A DNA stretch of 64,000 nucleotides, taken from NCBI RefSeq assembly GCF_905221025.1, contig NZ_CAJNBL010000034.1:22720-86719 (forward strand), written 5' to 3'. Made by a program: the position numbers and the translations under genes. A model generated the notes under the pieces. That model saw only the letters and a list, made by a program, of their open reading frames with translations, was not told the DNA's origin and searched no databases. Of the stretch, positions 31,668 through 39,838 are shown piece after piece (position 1 is the stretch's first letter; every line of letters starts with the position of its first letter). Source of the DNA: Candidatus Nitrotoga fabula (lineage in GTDB: Bacteria > Pseudomonadota > Gammaproteobacteria > Burkholderiales > Gallionellaceae).

Positions 31668-32737
31668 AACTGCTGACCCGGTCGCTGGGACGCGAAATCT
31701 ACTTCAGCATAGCTTTGGTGTTTGCTGCCCTGTTAATGTTGTTTGCTTTTTTTGATTTGATACATGAACTGAATATACTGGGCAGTGGATATCATCTGGG
31801 CTACGCAGCGCTATTTGTGCTTTTATCGGTACCCGGCAGAATGTATGAGTTGTTTCCAGTTGCTGTCCTGATTGGGGCGATCATTGCCCTGACGCACATG
31901 GCCATGAACTCTGAACTGACGGTGTACCGGGCTTCCGGGGTTTCTCTGCGGCAAATGATTGTGGCCTTGCTTAAGACAGGTCTGCCTCTCGTACTGTTGA
32001 GCTTTTTGTGTGGGGAGCTGATCGCGCCACTAAGCGAGCAAATGGCGAAAGAGCTGCGGCTTAAGGCGCAGAACGCAGAGATCAGACTTAAGGAGTTCCG
32101 TTCTGGAGTATGGGCTAAAGATGAGCGCAGTTTTGTCAATATAAAAAATGTGCTCCCTGACACAACCTTACTGAATATCAGTATTTATGAATTTGATGAA
32201 ATATTCCACCTGCGTTCCATTATTTCCGCTAAACGCGCTGTTTTTGTCGAGAAAAACCATTGGACACTGGAAGGTGTGACCCAGACGATCTTTACCAGGC
32301 AAGGAACCGCCATCAATCATCAGGACAGAATGGAATGGCGCTCGGCGCTCAATCTGGGTATTTTGAGGGCCCTGCTGGCAGGTCCGGATCAGATGTCGGT
32401 GGTGAATCTGTATCAGTATATCCAGCATTTGCGTGATAATCGTCAGAAGACGGTTTCTTACGAAATCGCGCTGTGGAACAAGCTGGTATATCCAGCCACC
32501 GTACTGGTAATGCTGCTGCTGGCCTTGCCATTTGCTGCGCAGCAAAGGCGCGAAGGCGGCATTAGCGCGAAGATTTTTACAGGAATCTTGCTGGGGTTGA
32601 CCTTCCACTTTGTGGACAAGCTGTTCTCAAATCTGGGGGCGATCAATGAATGGCAGCCCGTGCTGATTGCGACAGCAATGCCCGCACTGTTTTTGATGCT
32701 TGCTTCATGGATGTTGTGGAAGACCGAAAAACGTTAA
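31664..32737 (+). CDS. lptG: LPS export ABC transporter permease LptG
   Basis: Partner of LptF. 357 residues with the same six-helix plus jellyroll plan. The N-terminal LGREIYFSIALVF and GYAALFVLLSVPGRMYELFPVAVLIG are typical, and the C-terminal helices end in LMLASWMLWKTEKR. ATG 31664 overlaps the lptF TGA, indicating translational coupling. It is the last housekeeping gene before the accessory region. Confidence 0.94.
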   Translation: MKLLTRSLGREIYFSIALVFAALLMLFAFFDLIHELNILGSGYHLGYAALFVLLSVPGRMYELFPVAVLIGAIIALTHMAMNSELTVYRASGVSLRQMIVALLKTGLPLVLLSFLCGELIAPLSEQMAKELRLKAQNAEIRLKEFRSGVWAKDERSFVNIKNVLPDTTLLNISIYEFDEIFHLRSIISAKRAVFVEKNHWTLEGVTQTIFTRQGTAINHQDRMEWRSALNLGILRALLAGPDQMSVVNLYQYIQHLRDNRQKTVSYEIALWNKLVYPATVLVMLLLALPFAAQQRREGGISAKIFTGILLGLTFHFVDKLFSNLGAINEWQPVLIATAMPALFLMLASWMLWKTEKR

Positions 32738-32835
32738 AGGTGTTTTTATTGTTCCTGAATGGTCTGTATCTGCCCAATTAATAAAGATATTTTCTGTTTT
32801 TGTTTCCTAGGGTTCCTGAATGTTACCGTGAAATC

Positions 32836-32865
32836 TACCAACAAATGTGGGTTTTATTGTTGGTA
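32836..32865. repeat. Inverted repeat (9-bp arms)
   Basis: TACCAACAA at 32836-32844 and TTGTTGGTA at 32857-32865 around a 12-nt loop, about 100 bp after lptG. There is no T-run on the plus side, so it is either a weak terminator or a protein-binding site. Confidence 0.6.
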
Positions 32866-32985
32866 TGTTGAAATATCATAACCACACGGTAAGTTGGCAT
32901 TGATCGAACAACAAATAAAGAATTTGAGGGCAAAGCATGAATGCCTTTCTGCGCGAGCAGGGGGATGGGTTGGGGCGGGTTTGAA

Positions 32986-32998
32986 GGGGGCATAGAGG
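32986..32998. repeat. Left copy of 13-bp direct repeat around the AT-rich gene
   Basis: GGGGGCATAGAGG, repeated exactly at 34913-34925. The copies lie 1.9 kb apart: this one upstream of the compositionally foreign NTPase gene, the other inside its 3' end. Confidence 0.6.
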
Positions 32999-33205
32999 GC
33001 GAGGCAACTCTTTGGAGGATTGAAGTTTTTTAGCCGAATGGGTTTCGGCAGGATGTACATGGCAAGAATTCGCCTGATCCAATTGTCAGGTTGGATTTAT
33101 TGGTGAAAGACTAAAGCGTCCCCTGTGTAACAATTATCCTGCATACAATCAACGAAGTATGTTAAAAACCCAAAGGGCATAAAATTAAAATAAATTGTAA
33201 ACATC

Positions 33206-34942
33206 ATGAACACATATGAACGAGTCAAAGAAAAATTAGAAATATTGCTTAGCGATACAGACAGAAAGGTAATTGCTTTAACGGGCTTGTGGGGAATAGG
33301 GAAAACCTACTTATGGGAAGACTTGCGTAAAACTGCAGATAAAAAATTCAAATCAGCAACTTATATTTCCATATTTGGAGCAAAAAATATTGAAGAAGTA
33401 AAAACTAGAATTCTAAAAAATGTATATTTTGATGATACGCGTGACTCCAAAAATCTAATAGCTAAATGTAAGGTTTGGGGAAATACAATAAAGTCCTTTG
33501 TAACAAAATCAAAATTGGGAAAAATTGCGAATTCGGCTGCCATAAAATTTTCTGGGATATCGCTAGCAGAAGCGTCTTTAATATTATTACCCACATTGGT
33601 AAAGAATAAATTAATAGTAATTGATGATATTGAGAGGTGTGGGAAGACATTAAAGGTCGGAGAACTAATGGGATTTCTTAATGAATATTCAGAGTCATAC
33701 CAAAATCAATTTTTAATCCTTTTAAATACAGATAAGTTACATGAACCTGGAAAATGGAAAGAGTTACATGAGAAAGTAATTGATGCAGAGGTTGTGTTAA
33801 ATCCAACATCAAAAGAATGTTTTGAGAAAGCCAAGGGCCATGCCAATTTCGTGCAAGAAAAAGCAGTCATTGATGCAATTGAGATATTAGAGATTCAAAA
33901 TATTCGAGTAATAAAAAGAATTATTACACATGTAAAAGAGATTGCAGATAAATTTGATGTACAAAATTTGCCAACACAGTGTTGGGTTCCAAGTATTGTT
34001 TTATTGACAGCCATATCATTTCGCGCAGTTGAAAATCTTCCAACAATTGAATATGTACGTTCATATTCTCGGGTAAGAAATTTAATGGTGCCATCAAATT
34101 CAGCCGAAACAAATAATCCGAATGGAATTAAATGGAGCATGTTATTAAGCAGGCTAGAATTAAGCTATGCGGGAGATTTTGAAATAATTTTTGCAGATTA
34201 CCTCGAAACAGGATTGCTTGAAGAGGATAAATTAAAAAACTTTTTCGCAATTCAAAATGATGAAGCTAAAAATAAAGCTGCTATTAACAAAAAGAATGAC
34301 TTTTTAAATTCAGTACAATGGGACTCCCATACCTCAGATTCCGAATTATTGGAAACCGCAAAAAGCTTAATGGAATTCATTCCTGATATGACTCTTAAAT
34401 CTAATCACCAAATATATGAAGCTATTATGGATTTAGGGGGTATTGATTTGGCAGATGATTATATTTCCCAATGGGAAGAACATCTTGGTTCGCCTGCATT
34501 CAAAATGAAAGAAGTTCCTGTGTCTGGTTTAGATAATCTGCCTCCAAAAATAAGTCAAAAAATAATGAAATTACGCGAAGATGCATTTCCGCCCTTGGAC
34601 TTATACGAAGCAATACGCCAGATAGAATTTGGGGATATTTCTTCTAATAGAGTACAAAAGACTTTGGCACAATCGACCAAGTGTCAATATATAGAAAAAC
34701 TAAAAATTCTTGATAAAAATCAACTAAGATCTTTTTTTAAAGTTCATTTTGATTTGATGCGAACAAATTCTTTGATCCAAGATTTTGAAGCTGGCATAAA
34801 TAATTTTAGAGACGCTTGTTCAGATATTGTTAAATTTGAAAAAGATAGTCGTCTTGCCAAGATTATAACCAAAGCCTTTGATGACAATGGCCTTAATTTG
34901 GACAGTTTATTGGGGGGCATAGAGGCATCGGAGCGGTGTTAA
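33206..34942 (+). CDS. KAP-type P-loop NTPase, probably horizontally acquired
   Basis: 578-residue protein with Walker A GLWGIGKT (27-34), Walker B LIVIDDIERC (136-145) and a following FLILLNTDKL segment, the pattern of KAP-family P-loop NTPases. The rest is helical and not recognised; no signal peptide and no clear transmembrane insert, unlike many KAP proteins. Base composition is strikingly AT-rich, with A/T-ending codons (many AAA, AAT, ATA) against all its neighbours, which suggests recent transfer. It stands alone with no partner toxin or nuclease gene. KAP NTPases are recurrent in bacterial accessory and anti-phage loci, so a defence role is possible but unproven here. Confidence 0.8.
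   Translation: MNTYERVKEKLEILLSDTDRKVIALTGLWGIGKTYLWEDLRKTADKKFKSATYISIFGAKNIEEVKTRILKNVYFDDTRDSKNLIAKCKVWGNTIKSFVTKSKLGKIANSAAIKFSGISLAEASLILLPTLVKNKLIVIDDIERCGKTLKVGELMGFLNEYSESYQNQFLILLNTDKLHEPGKWKELHEKVIDAEVVLNPTSKECFEKAKGHANFVQEKAVIDAIEILEIQNIRVIKRIITHVKEIADKFDVQNLPTQCWVPSIVLLTAISFRAVENLPTIEYVRSYSRVRNLMVPSNSAETNNPNGIKWSMLLSRLELSYAGDFEIIFADYLETGLLEEDKLKNFFAIQNDEAKNKAAINKKNDFLNSVQWDSHTSDSELLETAKSLMEFIPDMTLKSNHQIYEAIMDLGGIDLADDYISQWEEHLGSPAFKMKEVPVSGLDNLPPKISQKIMKLREDAFPPLDLYEAIRQIEFGDISSNRVQKTLAQSTKCQYIEKLKILDKNQLRSFFKVHFDLMRTNSLIQDFEAGINNFRDACSDIVKFEKDSRLAKIITKAFDDNGLNLDSLLGGIEASERC
34913..34925. repeat. Right copy of 13-bp direct repeat
   Basis: Exact match to 32986-32998. It lies within the last codons of the NTPase gene (LGGIEASE), close to where base composition returns to normal. 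Confidence 0.6.
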
Positions 34943-35003
34943 TTATTGCCAGGAAGTGATCCGAACCTGTATTGTATAGACAGGCACCAGTTAGGGGATA
35001 GCT

Positions 35004-35297
35004 TTGACAAGATTGATTGTAGCGGGACTGGTAGTTCTGGCCGGGTGTGCAGGATGGAATGAACCGGCATCTTCCGGATCCACGCTGACGCCGGAACAGC
35101 AGGCGAAGGCGCATGAAAAATTTGACCAGGATGAAAAGCGGTGCCGGAGGGAAGCATTACAATCCAGCGTCAGCGCGCAGCAGGGTTATTCAATTGAAAC
35201 CATGATGATTAATGATGGTGCAGGCACATATGGTGAATTCAGGGCCATGAAGCTCTGTATGAAGGAGAGGGGGCATCCCCGGTATCCGCAACGTTAG
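35004..35297 (+). CDS. Small putative lipoprotein of unknown function
   Basis: 97 residues. The N-terminal LIVAGLVVLAGC is a type II signal with lipobox LAGC (Cys15), so a mature protein of about 83 residues is probably membrane-anchored. The mature part has a charged helix (QQAKAHEKFDQDEKRCRREA) and two further cysteines. The start is TTG 35004 with AGGGGAT 3-10 nt upstream; no ATG gives a signal peptide. I do not recognise the family. Confidence 0.7.
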   Translation: MTRLIVAGLVVLAGCAGWNEPASSGSTLTPEQQAKAHEKFDQDEKRCRREALQSSVSAQQGYSIETMMINDGAGTYGEFRAMKLCMKERGHPRYPQR

Positions 35298-35397
35298 TCC
35301 GGTCAGTATGCCCGTGCTGCTTTTACCGGCTCCGGCGGATTGCTCCGCAGGGCCAGGTTTTAGTGAGGTTGCCCAGCCCGGGTGTGAACAATGGCCA

Positions 35398-37767
35398 CTA
35401 TTGGAGTTTCCGGTCTGGCTGGATGCTGGACGGGTGCAGGCTGATGTAATGGAGTCGGGTTTTTTCTACTCCGGCATGAAACTGGATGGTAATGCGTATT
35501 TTTTCTGGCTGGATATTTCCGTTCCAGGCGAGAGGCAGATGGATTCCCAGTGTGTCATGCACAAGCGAGGGGTCTTCAACGGTTGTTAGCCGGACGTAGG
35601 ATTGATTGGCGCTATCCGCAACCTCAACGGTAATGGCCATTATTTTTTCTGGCTGCTGCAATCCCAGTACCAGCTGGTTGTGATATCTGGGATCGATCTG
35701 TGATTCCAGGTGTGCGGACAGGATCGCCTTGCCGGATGCAGGTACCAGCAGGGCAGTGTCTCCTTCCCAGAGTATCTGGCTACCCTCCAGTGCTTCCCAT
35801 CCGTCCGCATCCTTGTGGGCTGGCATGCCAAACCCCCAATAGCGCGCATGGCGAGGCAAATTTGCGTGGCTGACCATGAAATCACGGATGGCATCCTCCA
35901 GCGGAGTATTGCGTATCGCAGTATATGCCGTGAAACCCTTTTGCCCGGCGTATATCCCGTTTGAACCGTTCCATGCCATGGGTGAAACGAAACGGGCGCC
36001 ATAATTGAACAAGTCTCTGAAACTGCGATATCCATTGGCAAGAATTGCCAGATCGGCAGGCGAACGAAAATCGCTGGTGTTATATTCAGTCACTGCCCAG
36101 TTTTCGTCAAAACGGCGGAATGTGGCAAACAGTGAATTGTTGCCTTCCATGCGTACTGCATTGACCGCGCTTGGCCCGTACAATATCGCGCCCAAATGCC
36201 CCTGATCCGGTTTGGCTCCTTCCATGGACATGCCACCGCTATCGAAATTCTTGACCGGACTGTCCAGTCTTACTGCGAAGGGCATGAGTTTATCCGAATG
36301 ACCAGAAAAACCTTGTGAAGAATAAATACGGCTGACTGGAATCCCTGTTTCGGCCAGCCATTGCGAAAGTTCATCATAATGCAAATCGACCAGATGGCGG
36401 CGAAACAGCTCCCATTCGCGTACCCATGGATCTTTCCAGTATGGGCGGGGATATTTGGGGAAAACTCGCGGCGGCTGGACTTCGTTCCATTTTTTCCAGT
36501 TTTTCCCGGCGAGTTGATTCACTTCCATCAGGGAAAGCGGGCGTTTTTTCCGGTAATTGGTTAAGTCCGGTGTCCCATCAGCAGTTTTTCCATCGTACGG
36601 GCCGCTACTCCTTAGCCATTCCCGGAACTGGCGGATCGTATGGGGATTGTAGTCATACCACTGCCGGTCTGCGACAAAAGGATTGTTATATACATCCGGG
36701 TCCAGGCTGACCCCGACAAACAGATCCGGGTTGTCCCTGAAAAAATCCAGGAGCGCTCGCCCCGCGGCCTGCAGGTTGCGTTTTTTGTAGCGTCGCACCT
36801 CTGCTGCATAAACGTTCAGGGTCAGGCCACGGGATAATTCTGGTGAATCCAGCGAGCCTGGCAAAGTTTTCGAATAATGATCGGGCATAACCCGATCGTG
36901 TTCGTTCCACTGACAGTTCAATGGATTTTTTTCCAGCTGATCGTTGATATCCCAGTCCGGAACGTCGCAGGCTGCATCTGCCCATATTCCTCCGTTCAGT
37001 GTGAATAAAACCGGTAGCCGTTTTTCCGTGGCAAACCGGATCACGTCATTGAGCGAGTCATCGGCGATACGTCTGTTTCCGCATTGAATGGAAGGATCGA
37101 AGTCAGGATCAAATTCCCAGTCATGCAGGCGCCCTCTGGTTGTCCGCAGATACAGGATGGGTATGCGGAAGCCCGCTTTGACTGTAGAGCTGTTGTAGGA
37201 CGTATACTGTTCCACGATATCTTCCGCGCCGCCGAAAGATACCCCGCTGGTTGCAAACAGGATGTAAAAAGTTTCTTCCGGGCCGGGGTGCGGATTTTCC
37301 AGCAAAGGCATCCAGAGGCTCATTTCATTTCCGGAGAAACGTGCCTTGTTCATGATCTCTGCCTTACGTTGCTTTCGTTCCGCCGCATCTGCCGGCTTAT
37401 GAAGCTGCCCCGGCCCTGACGGAGGCACGTTGAGTGCCAGTTTGAATTCGGTTTCCTGTCCGTCAGGATAGGATGGATAGGCAGGCGCCAGGTTCTGGTA
37501 TGGAATGCCAGGTTCTACAGGGACATGCCGATTGTCATCCGGAATTTCCGCAACCTTTTCAGTTCCATTCTGGTCAGGTTTCTTCGGGTTTATTATTAAC
37601 AGGCTGGATTCAGGAATGCTTGTTTTTATGGAATTATCAGTAAAAATAACGGACGGGGAATTTTCATTCCGGCAACCACTGACAAGCGATAAGCCAGCTA
37701 TCGTGATCACAACCAAAAAATTCCTGCCTGTCAGGGAGGGCCAGAAAAAAGAGTGTAGGTAGGGCAT
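35398..37767 (-). CDS. Large lipoprotein with glycoside-hydrolase-like (TIM-barrel) features
   Basis: 789 residues. Signal with lipobox LVSGC near residue 32, then a low-complexity linker to about residue 130. The body has barrel-like elements: FYILFATSG, RLPVLFTLNGG, LFVGVSLDPDVYNN, YNPHTIRQFREWL, GIPVSRIYSSQGFSG and NWAVTEYNTSDFRS, reminiscent of GH42/GH5-type glycosidases (the VGVSLDPD and VTEYN strands could bear acidic catalytic residues). The last ~150 residues are beta-rich. Family assignment is by resemblance only. It is the last gene of the minus-strand cluster, 6 nt after the small ORF at 37774-37962. Confidence 0.72.
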   Translation of the reverse strand: MPYLHSFFWPSLTGRNFLVVITIAGLSLVSGCRNENSPSVIFTDNSIKTSIPESSLLIINPKKPDQNGTEKVAEIPDDNRHVPVEPGIPYQNLAPAYPSYPDGQETEFKLALNVPPSGPGQLHKPADAAERKQRKAEIMNKARFSGNEMSLWMPLLENPHPGPEETFYILFATSGVSFGGAEDIVEQYTSYNSSTVKAGFRIPILYLRTTRGRLHDWEFDPDFDPSIQCGNRRIADDSLNDVIRFATEKRLPVLFTLNGGIWADAACDVPDWDINDQLEKNPLNCQWNEHDRVMPDHYSKTLPGSLDSPELSRGLTLNVYAAEVRRYKKRNLQAAGRALLDFFRDNPDLFVGVSLDPDVYNNPFVADRQWYDYNPHTIRQFREWLRSSGPYDGKTADGTPDLTNYRKKRPLSLMEVNQLAGKNWKKWNEVQPPRVFPKYPRPYWKDPWVREWELFRRHLVDLHYDELSQWLAETGIPVSRIYSSQGFSGHSDKLMPFAVRLDSPVKNFDSGGMSMEGAKPDQGHLGAILYGPSAVNAVRMEGNNSLFATFRRFDENWAVTEYNTSDFRSPADLAILANGYRSFRDLFNYGARFVSPMAWNGSNGIYAGQKGFTAYTAIRNTPLEDAIRDFMVSHANLPRHARYWGFGMPAHKDADGWEALEGSQILWEGDTALLVPASGKAILSAHLESQIDPRYHNQLVLGLQQPEKIMAITVEVADSANQSYVRLTTVEDPSLVHDTLGIHLPLAWNGNIQPEKIRITIQFHAGVEKTRLHYISLHPSSIQPDRKLQ

Positions 37768-37773
37768 GGTGAA

Positions 37774-37962
37774 TTATTTCTGCCTGGTTCTAACGCGGAG
37801 TGCAGGTTCAGGAATAAAACGCACTATTGGCGTGGCATAGGGAAATACCGGTATCGTGTTCCAGAGTTTTGCTAACCGGTCGCGCTGGGTTTCAGCACTG
37901 CAGCAGCCTGCTTGAACATGCAGTTTCAGATGCAGGTGATGATCCGGAAACATTTGCATCAC
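37774..37962 (-). CDS. Small hypothetical protein in the cluster
   Basis: About 62 residues from GTG 37962 or ATG 37959. A GGAG stands 9 nt before the GTG. It lies between the toroid protein (32 nt after its stop) and the lipoprotein (6 nt before its start), which fits a translated link in the operon. It has an alternating His-rich strand (HHLHLKLHVQAG), two adjacent cysteines and no known domain. It could still be a chance ORF. Confidence 0.45.
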   Translation of the reverse strand: MMQMFPDHHLHLKLHVQAGCCSAETQRDRLAKLWNTIPVFPYATPIVRFIPEPALRVRTRQK

Positions 37963-37994
37963 CCGGTCAAACTCCGCAAATCAAATTATACCTG

Positions 37995-38921
37995 CTAGCA
38001 GGCATTTCTTACATGTAAAATACCATGCGAATGGCGGCGAACGTCATTCAGACTGGAAAGTAAAGCCGGTGGACAGCCTGCCGCCAGGCCGCCAATCTGC
38101 CTTGCCCAGCCTACTGCAGGGCTTTTCCAGCGTATCAGTCCATAAGGGCTGCCGCAGATCGTGGGCACTTCAGTGCAGGTTCGTTCTCTCAGTCTGCGCC
38201 ACATTGGCGCGGCATGCATGGCCTGAAGGGCCGGGCGCAATTCCACAGCTCCGCAAGCCGCGGCGGCCTCGACGGCCAGCGTCAGTTCGCCGGGCTCGGG
38301 ATAGAACGGCGACAGGCATGCAGCACGCTGCTCGTCGTTGTTTGCCCAGGAAATGGCTTCGAGGATCATGGAACAGCTTTCCGCATAGCCGGGAACATTT
38401 CTCAGGTTTGCCTTGGCCAGCAGGGCCACCACATTGGCATTGACCGTGCAGTCCGTCATATCCGGATCAAACCCAGATTTCATCCATGTTTTGAATACTC
38501 CGACGCGCTGCCAGGAAGGCCCTGGCTGAACTGTCGCGCGGGTCCGATGGCAAACCACCGTATGGCAGGCCATCTTTCGCAAGTCTGGCGTTGAAATCCG
38601 GTTTGCAGAGAAGAGCACCAGAGCCATGATCGCGGTGTCATCCGCATCATCCGGTAAACCGGGTGCCCATTGTGGATGCTTGTCCAATGGCCAGAAGCGA
38701 AAGCCTCCTGTTGCCGGATTCCGGCAGGAGAGCAGTGCATGGAGCGCAGCGTCGTGTACGGTAGCACCCAGTATTCTGCGTCCGGTCGCCCCGAGCGCGC
38801 GCAGCACCTGTGCCGTGGTAAAACCATTCAGGTCGTCCATGTCCATTCCATGTCCGGTGACATGGCTGGGAAATAGCCCGTCAGATGGAAGAGTTATGGC
38901 CGCAGGCCGACTTGCATCCAT
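37995..38921 (-). CDS. Alpha/alpha-toroid protein resembling terpenoid cyclase/prenyltransferase domains
   Basis: 308 residues, or about 283 from the internal ATG 38846. It contains PDDADDTAIMALVL, matching the DxDDTA acid motif of class II terpene cyclases, and TWMKSGFDPDMTDCTVNANV, a pattern seen in alpha/alpha-barrel proteins of the squalene-cyclase/prenyltransferase superfamily. It is much shorter than known bacterial class II diterpene cyclases (about 500 residues), so it may be a single-barrel relative or non-enzymatic. The first start overlaps the upstream gene by 28 nt; no strong ribosome-binding site is visible. Membership in the cluster is clear from orientation and overlap. Confidence 0.65.
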   Translation of the reverse strand: MDASRPAAITLPSDGLFPSHVTGHGMDMDDLNGFTTAQVLRALGATGRRILGATVHDAALHALLSCRNPATGGFRFWPLDKHPQWAPGLPDDADDTAIMALVLFSANRISTPDLRKMACHTVVCHRTRATVQPGPSWQRVGVFKTWMKSGFDPDMTDCTVNANVVALLAKANLRNVPGYAESCSMILEAISWANNDEQRAACLSPFYPEPGELTLAVEAAAACGAVELRPALQAMHAAPMWRRLRERTCTEVPTICGSPYGLIRWKSPAVGWARQIGGLAAGCPPALLSSLNDVRRHSHGILHVRNAC

Positions 38922-39838
38922 GGCTTGCTGTCCGCCGCGACGCCAAAACCAATCATTCCATGCCGACCTGGCTTGTTTTCCGGTGGGTCGCTACCCAGCA
39001 TGGCATCGTAGATGTCCGTATTCCACCCGTGATGCCGGGCCAGTTCACGTATCCTGGTGGACACTGCATTCGTGTTGCCGATCAGCGGGCCGGAATGAAC
39101 AAAGAAACCAGCCGCCAGCAGGAGTCCATCCCGGACAGTCAGGCTAATGCCTGCTGTGCCTGGCAACAGAAAATCATCACGCGGCCGTCCGGTGAGTCGT
39201 AAAGAAAAATCCATCACGGGATCTGGACTAAAACCGCAATGAACCATCAGGCGTTCCATTTCCCATACTTCTGGTTTGGCCAGTCGGCCGTACAGTTCGA
39301 TGGTGGCTTGATTTGCATCCATGCCCAGCATGCGCCAGATGGTTCTTGATGGAACGGAATGCAGGACTCCGGGAGGTAGAAATTGTTTGGCAACGCTGTC
39401 ATTGGCCGCATCCAGGTAAAGTTTGTAGCGATCATGTCTGCCATCATGGCGGCCGCCAATCCACGCACCAAAACGCAGCGGCTGGGAAGGCTGCGGCAAC
39501 AGATGACTGAAGCAGCTGGAATGTCCTTCGAACCCATGCAGGATCTGGAGTGCCAACGCAATCTTCCCGTATCCGGAGACTTCCGGGCCGGCAACTTCCG
39601 CGACCCAGCGTACCGAGGCATCGCGTGAGGACCAGGAAAACTCCACCGGATAGCCTGTATTGGTGAGGCTGCTTGCCTGCCAGGCGATCTCAGGCCAGCT
39701 CGACTGGCATATTCCTGTAAGTACCGTTCCCAGTGCCCGGTCCGCCCGTTCGACTGCATCCGGCATAACCGGGCGTAACCGGGAAAGCAATCGGTCAAGC
39801 GGAATTGCTTCCGGGATCATGCTGGCCATGAGGGTCAT
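38894..39838 (-). CDS. Putative ABBA-fold prenyltransferase-like protein
   Basis: 314 residues, no signal peptide or membrane segment. Alternating strand/helix pattern with [16 protein letters not shown], then a second half with [19 protein letters not shown] and a C-terminal [15 protein letters not shown]...VGLRP. The repeated strands ending in K-L-Y or L-Y recall the ABBA barrel of aromatic prenyltransferases (DMATS-like). That is structural intuition, not a proven match. The start ATG overlaps the stop of the upstream paralogue by 4 nt, so the two are translationally coupled. Confidence 0.55.
   Translation of the reverse strand: MTLMASMIPEAIPLDRLLSRLRPVMPDAVERADRALGTVLTGICQSSWPEIAWQASSLTNTGYPVEFSWSSRDASVRWVAEVAGPEVSGYGKIALALQILHGFEGHSSCFSHLLPQPSQPLRFGAWIGGRHDGRHDRYKLYLDAANDSVAKQFLPPGVLHSVPSRTIWRMLGMDANQATIELYGRLAKPEVWEMERLMVHCGFSPDPVMDFSLRLTGRPRDDFLLPGTAGISLTVRDGLLLAAGFFVHSGPLIGNTNAVSTRIRELARHHGWNTDIYDAMLGSDPPENKPGRHGMIGFGVAADSKPWMQVGLRP

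Larger units (their letters stand above)
32738..33205. other. Intergenic region between lptG and the KAP-type NTPase gene
   Basis: No supported ORF. It holds a 9-bp inverted repeat at 32836-32865, the left copy of a 13-bp direct repeat (32986-32998), and AT-rich sequence from about 33140 that should carry the promoter of the next gene. The middle part (32930-33010) is G-rich and resembles nothing I can name. Confidence 0.5.

Noticed and set aside
32854..33060. Minus-strand ORFs between lptG and the NTPase gene
   Set aside because: Pro/Cys-rich reading of a G-rich stretch; two frames are equally open, with no family resemblance.
35308..35589. 93-codon plus-strand ORF after the small lipoprotein
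   Set aside because: Overlaps the 3' end of the large lipoprotein gene on the other strand; no domain or good start.
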